Shown here one piece after another: positions 61,396 through 64,000 of a stretch of 64,000 nt of DNA; positions within the stretch are counted from its first letter, which is position 1; every line of letters starts with the position of its first letter. A program made the translations under genes and the position numbers. The notes below the pieces were generated by a model. That model was given only the letters and a program-made list of their open reading frames with translations, ran no database searches and was not told where the DNA came from. Source of the stretch: Micromonospora chaiyaphumensis (GTDB lineage: Bacteria > Actinomycetota > Actinomycetes > Mycobacteriales > Micromonosporaceae); NCBI RefSeq assembly GCF_900091435.1, contig NZ_FMCS01000014.1:1-64000 (forward strand). The letters are read 5' to 3'.

Positions 61396-62069
61396 GACCG
61401 GAATCGTATGCCGCCCTTACCTGGCCATGCCGTCCGAGCCCGTCCCCCGGACCGGCGGACGTAGTAGCGCGCCGCGTCGTGCGGCAGGTCGGGGGCGCCG
61501 TCGACCACCAGGTCCACCGCGGCCCCGGTGCCGTCGGCGGCGAAGTGCGCCCGCTCCCCCGCGTGCCAGCGGCGCAGCTCGGGCATGATCTCCGCGCCGT
61601 CGCGGGCGAGCGCCCGGGACAGCCGCAGGTCCGCCGGCGCGGTGACGAGGACCGACAGGGTCAGCTCCGGCCGGATCGCCGCCCGCGCGGCGCTCACCCC
61701 CTCCACGATCAGCACCGGCCCGGCGGGCACCGGCACCGGCCGGTCCAGGAAGCGCCGGTGTACCCAGCTGTACCGGCGGTAGGCCCCCGGCCGGCCCGCG
61801 CGGACCGGCCCGAGCACCCACTCCTCCAGCCGGGGCCAGAAGGTGAACTGGTCGTCCCAACCGTCGAGCAGGTCGTCGGTGCGGACCACCGGCGGCCGCG
61901 CACCGCCGGGCAGCGCCCCCAGGGCGTCCGCGAGGCGCGTCGCGAAGACGCTCTTGCCCGCGCCGCTCGGCCCGTCGACGGCCACCAGTCGGGTACGCCC
62001 CAACCGCGCCGGCCCGGCCAGCACCCGCCGGGCCAACCCGGCGTACGCCTCGACCACCGCCACCGTCAC
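61392..62069 (-). CDS. uridine kinase-like P-loop protein
   Basis: A 225-residue P-loop NTPase (TRLVAVDGPSGAGKSVFATR). VVRTDDLLDGWDDQFTFWPR, VLIVEGVSAARAAIRPELTL and LSRALARDGAEIMPELRRWH match actinobacterial uridine kinase-like proteins. It might phosphorylate a nucleoside or another small molecule; the exact substrate is uncertain. GTG or ATG start at 62069, coupled to the M20 peptidase gene downstream. Confidence 0.85.
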   Translation of the reverse strand: MTVAVVEAYAGLARRVLAGPARLGRTRLVAVDGPSGAGKSVFATRLADALGALPGGARPPVVRTDDLLDGWDDQFTFWPRLEEWVLGPVRAGRPGAYRRYSWVHRRFLDRPVPVPAGPVLIVEGVSAARAAIRPELTLSVLVTAPADLRLSRALARDGAEIMPELRRWHAGERAHFAADGTGAAVDLVVDGAPDLPHDAARYYVRRSGGRARTAWPGKGGIRFRS

Positions 62070-62164
62070 CCGACCGACGCTAGCGGTCCCCCGTCCGCTG
62101 GAACCTGCGGCACCAGCAGACCGTTCACCGGGCGGGTCCGGTTCGCCGTGGGCATCATCGGGAT

Positions 62165-62581
62165 GTGCTCCATGACGTGATGAGTCCGGGCGTCGACGCC
62201 CTGCTCGAACAGGCCCGGGCCGGCCTCCGCCGGCTCACCCCGCACGACGCCGTCGAGGCCGTCCGCACCGGGGCGCTGCTGGTCGACACGCGCACCGAGG
62301 CGCAGCGCCGCGAGCAGGGCGAGCTGCCCGGGGCGATCGTCATCGACCGGACCGTGCTGGAGTGGCGGCTGGACCCGGCCAGCGCCTGGCGCATCCCCGA
62401 ATCCACCAGCTACGACCGGCAGATCGTGGTGGTGTGCCGGCAGGGCTACAGCTCCAGCCTCGCGGCCGCCGGCCTTCAGGCGCTCGGGCTGCGGCGGGCC
62501 ACCGACATGATCGGCGGCGTGCAGGGGTGGCAGGAGGCGGGCCTGCCGATGTCCGACCGCCCCGCCGACATCCGCTACTGA
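62165..62581 (+). CDS. rhodanese-like sulfurtransferase
   Basis: A 138-residue single-domain rhodanese. RRLTPHDAVEAVRTGALLVD, GELPGAIVIDRTVLEWRLDP and the active-site loop VVVCRQGYSSSLAAAGLQAL with the catalytic Cys are present. The family moves sulfur or persulfide between small donors and acceptors. The GTG at 62165 and ATG at 62180 are both possible starts; neither has a strong ribosome binding site. It is divergent from the uridine kinase-like gene. Confidence 0.88.
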   Translation: MLHDVMSPGVDALLEQARAGLRRLTPHDAVEAVRTGALLVDTRTEAQRREQGELPGAIVIDRTVLEWRLDPASAWRIPESTSYDRQIVVVCRQGYSSSLAAAGLQALGLRRATDMIGGVQGWQEAGLPMSDRPADIRY

Positions 62582-62589
62582 CCTCACCC

Positions 62590-62739
62590 GCGATCGGCGC
62601 CCCAGGCCTGCTGTCTGGTCGGCGACGCCGGGCCGGTGTGGCGGTGGGCGACGCCCGGGCCCGCTCTGGCGGTCGGCGCTCCGGGCGTTCAGCTGGTTGG
62701 CGCCCCGGCCCGTTCAGGTGGTCGGCGCGCCGGGTGGGA
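62590..62739. repeat. imperfect tandem repeats overlapping the 3' end of cobQ
   Basis: About six units of 24-28 bp, each starting close to GGTCGGCGNNCCGGGC, run from just after the rhodanese stop into the last codons of cobQ. The unit overlapping cobQ encodes its C-terminal Pro-Gly-Ala-Pro-Thr-Thr-stop, so the array looks like decayed duplications of the gene end. There is no gene in the gap. Confidence 0.65.
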
Positions 62740-64000
62740 TGAACGGCAGGTCGGCGGGCGGCCCGGACTCGATGAGCCGCCACAGCGCGTCGGTGTCGAG
62801 GTGCTCCTCGACGAGGTCGCCGAGCAGGTCCAGGGTGCGCTCCCGGGCGGCGGCGAACGACGTGTCCGGCGCGACCTTGAACCCGGTCCGGCCGGACAGC
62901 GCGGCGACCTCGGTGAGGAAGCGGCGCCGGAAACCGTCGGACTCGAAGGCGCCGTGCCAGTGGGTGCCCTGCACCGCGCCCAGCCGGGCTCCCTCGCCGG
63001 TGCCGTCGGCGTAGCGGAGCAGCGGCGGCAGGCCGGGGTCGGCGGTGGACACCTGGCCGTGGTGGATCTCGTAGCCGTGCACCGGCACGTCCCCGGCGGC
63101 GGTGCCGGCGGCACGCCGGACCGTCTTGCGCGGTTCGAAGGTGATCTCGACGGGGAGCAGCCCGAGGCCGGGCACGCTGCCCTGACGGCTCTCCACGGGG
63201 TCGTGGATGGCCCGGGACAGCATCTGGAACCCGCCGCAGATGCCGAGCAGCGGCTTCCCTGCGGCGGCGTGCGCCAGGACGGCGTCGGCCAGGCCGGTCT
63301 CCCGCAGCCAGGCCAGGTCGGCCACCGTGGACTTGGAGCCGGGCAGCACGACCAGGTCGGCGGCGGCCAGCTCGGCCGGCTCGATGGTCAGGCGCACCCG
63401 GACGCCGGGCTCGGTGGCCAGTGCCTCGACGTCGGTGGCGTTGCTGATCCGGGGCAGCCGGACCACCGCCACATCGAGCCAGTCGGTGCCCCGGGGCGGC
63501 GCCGGCCGGCCGAGCACCCGCCCGTACGCCAGCGAGTCCTCCGCGTCCAACCAGAGGTCGAGCGCCCAGGGCAGCACGCCGAGGGTCGGCCGGCCGGTGA
63601 CCCGGTGCAGCATGTCCAGCCCCGGCCGGAGCAGCCCGAGGTCGCCCCGGAATTTGTTGATCACGAAGCCGGCGACGAGGGCCTGGTCGGCCGGGTCGAG
63701 CAGCGCGACCGTGCCGAACATCGAGGCGAACACCCCGCCCCGGTCGATGTCGCCGACCACGACGGCGGGCAGGCCGGCGTGCCGGGCCAGCCCCATGTTC
63801 ACGTAGTCACCGGCCCGCAGGTTGATCTCGGCCGGGCTGCCGGCGCCCTCGCAGATCACCACGTCGTACTCGGCCCGCAGCTCGGCCAGCGCCGCGTACG
63901 CGGTCCCGGCGAGCCGGGGACGCAGCTCCCGGTAGTTCCCGGCGGTGACCGTGTCGACCGCCTCGCCCAGCAGCACCACCTGGCTGGCGTGGTCGCTGCC
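62714..64000 (-). CDS. cobQ: cobyric acid synthase CobQ (5' end beyond the window)
   Basis: The C-terminal about 428 residues of CobQ, which amidates adenosylcobyrinic acid diamide. The visible part runs from GSDHASQVVLLGEAVDTVTA through the ATPase-domain end (DVVICEGAGSPAEINLRAGD, VVVGDIDRGGVFASMFGTV) to an intact glutaminase domain: nucleophile Cys in PLLGICGGFQMLSRAI and the His region VHGYEIHHGQVSTAD. The gene is truncated only by the window edge. Its intact Cys contrasts with the degenerate CobB homologue at 55618-56982. Confidence 0.95.
   Translation of the reverse strand, partial: GSDHASQVVLLGEAVDTVTAGNYRELRPRLAGTAYAALAELRAEYDVVICEGAGSPAEINLRAGDYVNMGLARHAGLPAVVVGDIDRGGVFASMFGTVALLDPADQALVAGFVINKFRGDLGLLRPGLDMLHRVTGRPTLGVLPWALDLWLDAEDSLAYGRVLGRPAPPRGTDWLDVAVVRLPRISNATDVEALATEPGVRVRLTIEPAELAAADLVVLPGSKSTVADLAWLRETGLADAVLAHAAAGKPLLGICGGFQMLSRAIHDPVESRQGSVPGLGLLPVEITFEPRKTVRRAAGTAAGDVPVHGYEIHHGQVSTADPGLPPLLRYADGTGEGARLGAVQGTHWHGAFESDGFRRRFLTEVAALSGRTGFKVAPDTSFAAARERTLDLLGDLVEEHLDTDALWRLIESGPPADLPFIPPGAPTT

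Overview
The window is a GC-rich actinobacterial chromosome segment, most likely from Micromonospora or a close relative (Micromonosporaceae). The signs are very high GC3, frequent GTG starts, 4-base GTGA/ATGA gene overlaps, an actinobacterial 16S 5' end and rrn leader boxA, and a clpX-clpP2-clpP1-tig ... rpiB ... DsbA-like ... pepN order that matches the Mycobacterium tuberculosis Rv2457c-Rv2467 neighbourhood. I see no insertion sequence, prophage or CRISPR array.

Layout. 1-404: the 5' end of a 16S rRNA gene on the minus strand with its leader and promoter; the rest of the operon lies left of the window. 0.8-8.2 kb: a nitrilase-family amidase, an EamA transporter divergent from an XRE-cupin regulator, then the proteostasis genes clpX, clpP2, clpP1 and tig, and tRNA-Pro(TGG) and tRNA-Gly(TCC). 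8.2-22.3 kb: housekeeping and hypothetical genes, including a 996-residue Hsp70-like/transmembrane/beta-propeller fusion, a propionyl-CoA synthetase-like enzyme, an Eis-type acetyltransferase, rpiB, DUF1015, a DsbA-like protein with a CPWA motif, and pepN. 22.4-35.3 kb: a minus-strand run whose core of 11 genes encodes tryptophan catabolism through kynurenine and 3-hydroxyanthranilate to pyruvate and acetyl-CoA; a divergent Lrp/AsnC gene sits at its head. Most joints overlap by 1-4 bases. Kynurenine formamidase is the only expected enzyme not seen, and an amidase-signature enzyme at the 3' end of the run is a candidate for that step.

36-43 kb: a secreted anchored protein next to a sortase, an HNH nuclease, an MscS channel, an MFS transporter, a truncated haemoglobin, a YbjN-like protein and a thioesterase. 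43-49 kb: an EttA-type ABC-F ATPase divergent from otsA and an otsB-GH15 fusion (trehalose metabolism). 49-64 kb: cobalamin/sirohaem genes (cysG, cobT, cobC, a degenerate cobB and the 3' part of cobQ) interspersed with a class A penicillin-binding protein, SURF1, an ATP-dependent DNA ligase, an M20 peptidase, a uridine kinase-like protein and a rhodanese.

Most worth a second look: the tryptophan meta-cleavage operon with its missing formamidase; the Hsp70-propeller fusion; the CobB homologue lacking its P-loop lysine and glutaminase cysteine; the OtsB-GH15 fusion; a palindromic operator-like site in a probably leaderless penicillin-binding protein promoter; and decayed tandem repeats at the 3' end of cobQ. 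All assignments come from reading sequence and recalled family knowledge; no search was run.
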